Below the pieces are notes generated by a model, which worked only from the letters and a program-made list of their open reading frames with translations, did no database searches and was not told the DNA's origin. A program made the translations under genes and the position numbers. Shown here in pieces: positions 12,673 through 12,943 of a stretch of DNA of 12,943 bases. This stretch comes from Bacillota bacterium. GTDB lineage: Bacteria > Bacillota > Clostridia > Acetivibrionales > DSM-1351. Positions within the stretch are counted from its first letter, which is position 1. The number at the start of each line of letters is the position of its first letter. The DNA lies in assembly GCA_023390335.1 (NCBI GenBank), contig JAEWCZ010000077.1, forward strand, positions 1 through 12,943, written 5' to 3'.

Positions 12673-12702
12673 ATACTACATCTGGTATGTTTCTATTGTC
12701 AA
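12673..12702 (-). promoter_or_regulatory. Promoter copy F, for the 12123-12575 gene
   Basis: Minus strand: TTGACA, 18 bases, TAGTAT, with the conserved GGTAAGGATTGAAAC directly upstream and CCAGATG before the -10. The leader to the ATG at 12575 is about 90 bases. Confidence 0.6.
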
Positions 12703-12810
12703 GTTTCAATCCTTACCGCACTATCCAGTTGTAAAAGATTATTTTGGTACACACTAGACTTCCATTGTCTGACCTTCCGGATCACCGGCAGAACATATTC
12801 ATTTTGCGAA
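12703..12810 (-). repeat. Intergenic module, copy F, without the terminator half
   Basis: Minus strand: GTTCGCAAAATGAATATGTTC, a GTCTAGTGTG block, then AATCTTTTACAACTGGATAG and TGCGGTAAGGATTGAAAC, leading into promoter F. The opening ACCGCACATTCAGT hairpin is absent, in keeping with the neighbour on that side being a divergent gene that needs no terminator here. Confidence 0.5.
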
Positions 12811-12889
12811 CACTTTCTACTTTAGCCATATTTACATCTGTTTTCCTATCTGCTAAACTCTAAATGATTTCTATAATTAGTGAGGTATT

Positions 12890-12943
12890 ATGAAAGATAA
12901 AAGAGTGAGAGCAGATGGAGTATTTAGTGTAATATGTGGATTA
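12890..12943 (+). CDS. Start of a plus-strand gene, cut by the window edge
   Basis: ATG at 12890 follows GTGAGGT with normal spacing and is open for 18 codons to the edge: MKDKRVRADGVFSVICGL. Too short to identify. It is divergent from the 12123-12575 gene, so its promoter should lie in 12811-12889; TTGCGA at about 12797 with CATATT 17 bases on is a weak candidate. If real, it is the only plus-strand gene in the window. Confidence 0.45.
   Translation, partial: MKDKRVRADGVFSVICGL

Noticed and set aside
1..12943. CRISPR array
   Set aside because: The repeated modules are spaced by whole genes and diverge from each other. There is no short direct repeat with regular unique spacers.

Overview
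The window is AT-rich with strong Shine-Dalgarno sites, short U-tailed hairpin terminators and Bacillota-type proteins (a lipobox nuclease, YD-repeat protein, EamA exporter, nonribosomal peptide synthetase pieces). This suggests a chromosomal accessory region of a low-GC Clostridia-like bacterium. Nearly every gene is on the minus strand, so transcription runs from high to low coordinates. One partial gene at the right edge is on the plus strand.

Layout. (1) Positions 1-2300 hold three single-gene units: a hypothetical protein, a divergent ThyX-like protein and a membrane-anchored hypothetical protein. Each has its own promoter and, for most, its own terminator. Their intergenic regions are diverged copies of one ~100 bp module. 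(2) Positions 2300-3335 are a graveyard: a terminator-proximal gene tail, the 3' part of a tRNA-Ala (GGC) gene cut in the D arm, the C-terminus of a probable serine recombinase and two other broken ORFs. (3) Positions 3325-4706 hold a small membrane-anchored protein and the 3' core of an Rhs/YD-repeat gene whose variable tail is out of frame. (4) Positions 4702-9163 are the remains of a nonribosomal peptide cluster: an N-terminally truncated adenylation domain, an intact EamA-family exporter, an intact Glu/Leu/Phe/Val-type amino acid dehydrogenase, and a condensation domain with an internal deletion. The Rhs fragment abuts the left end and a mobile-element-type gene abuts the right end. (5) Positions 9164-10990 hold that mobile-element fragment, a short remnant, a secreted calcium-binding nuclease lipoprotein and a small hydrophobic ORF. 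(6) Positions 11000-12943 return to the single-gene-unit style: an alpha/beta hydrolase, an immunity-like hypothetical protein, and a divergent partial gene at the edge.

How the parts fit. Two themes stand out. The first is a set of stand-alone genes separated by a repeated module that carries a terminator at one end and a promoter at or just beyond the other. Its outer ends form an inverted repeat, so it may be a mobile or recombinogenic gene boundary. The second is a chain of illegitimate junctions (tRNA, recombinase, Rhs, synthetase, mobile-element gene) showing repeated deletion and insertion. The dehydrogenase and exporter are the only apparently intact members of the peptide cluster; the synthetase parts should not work as they stand. 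No database search was possible, so family names rest on motifs visible in the translations.
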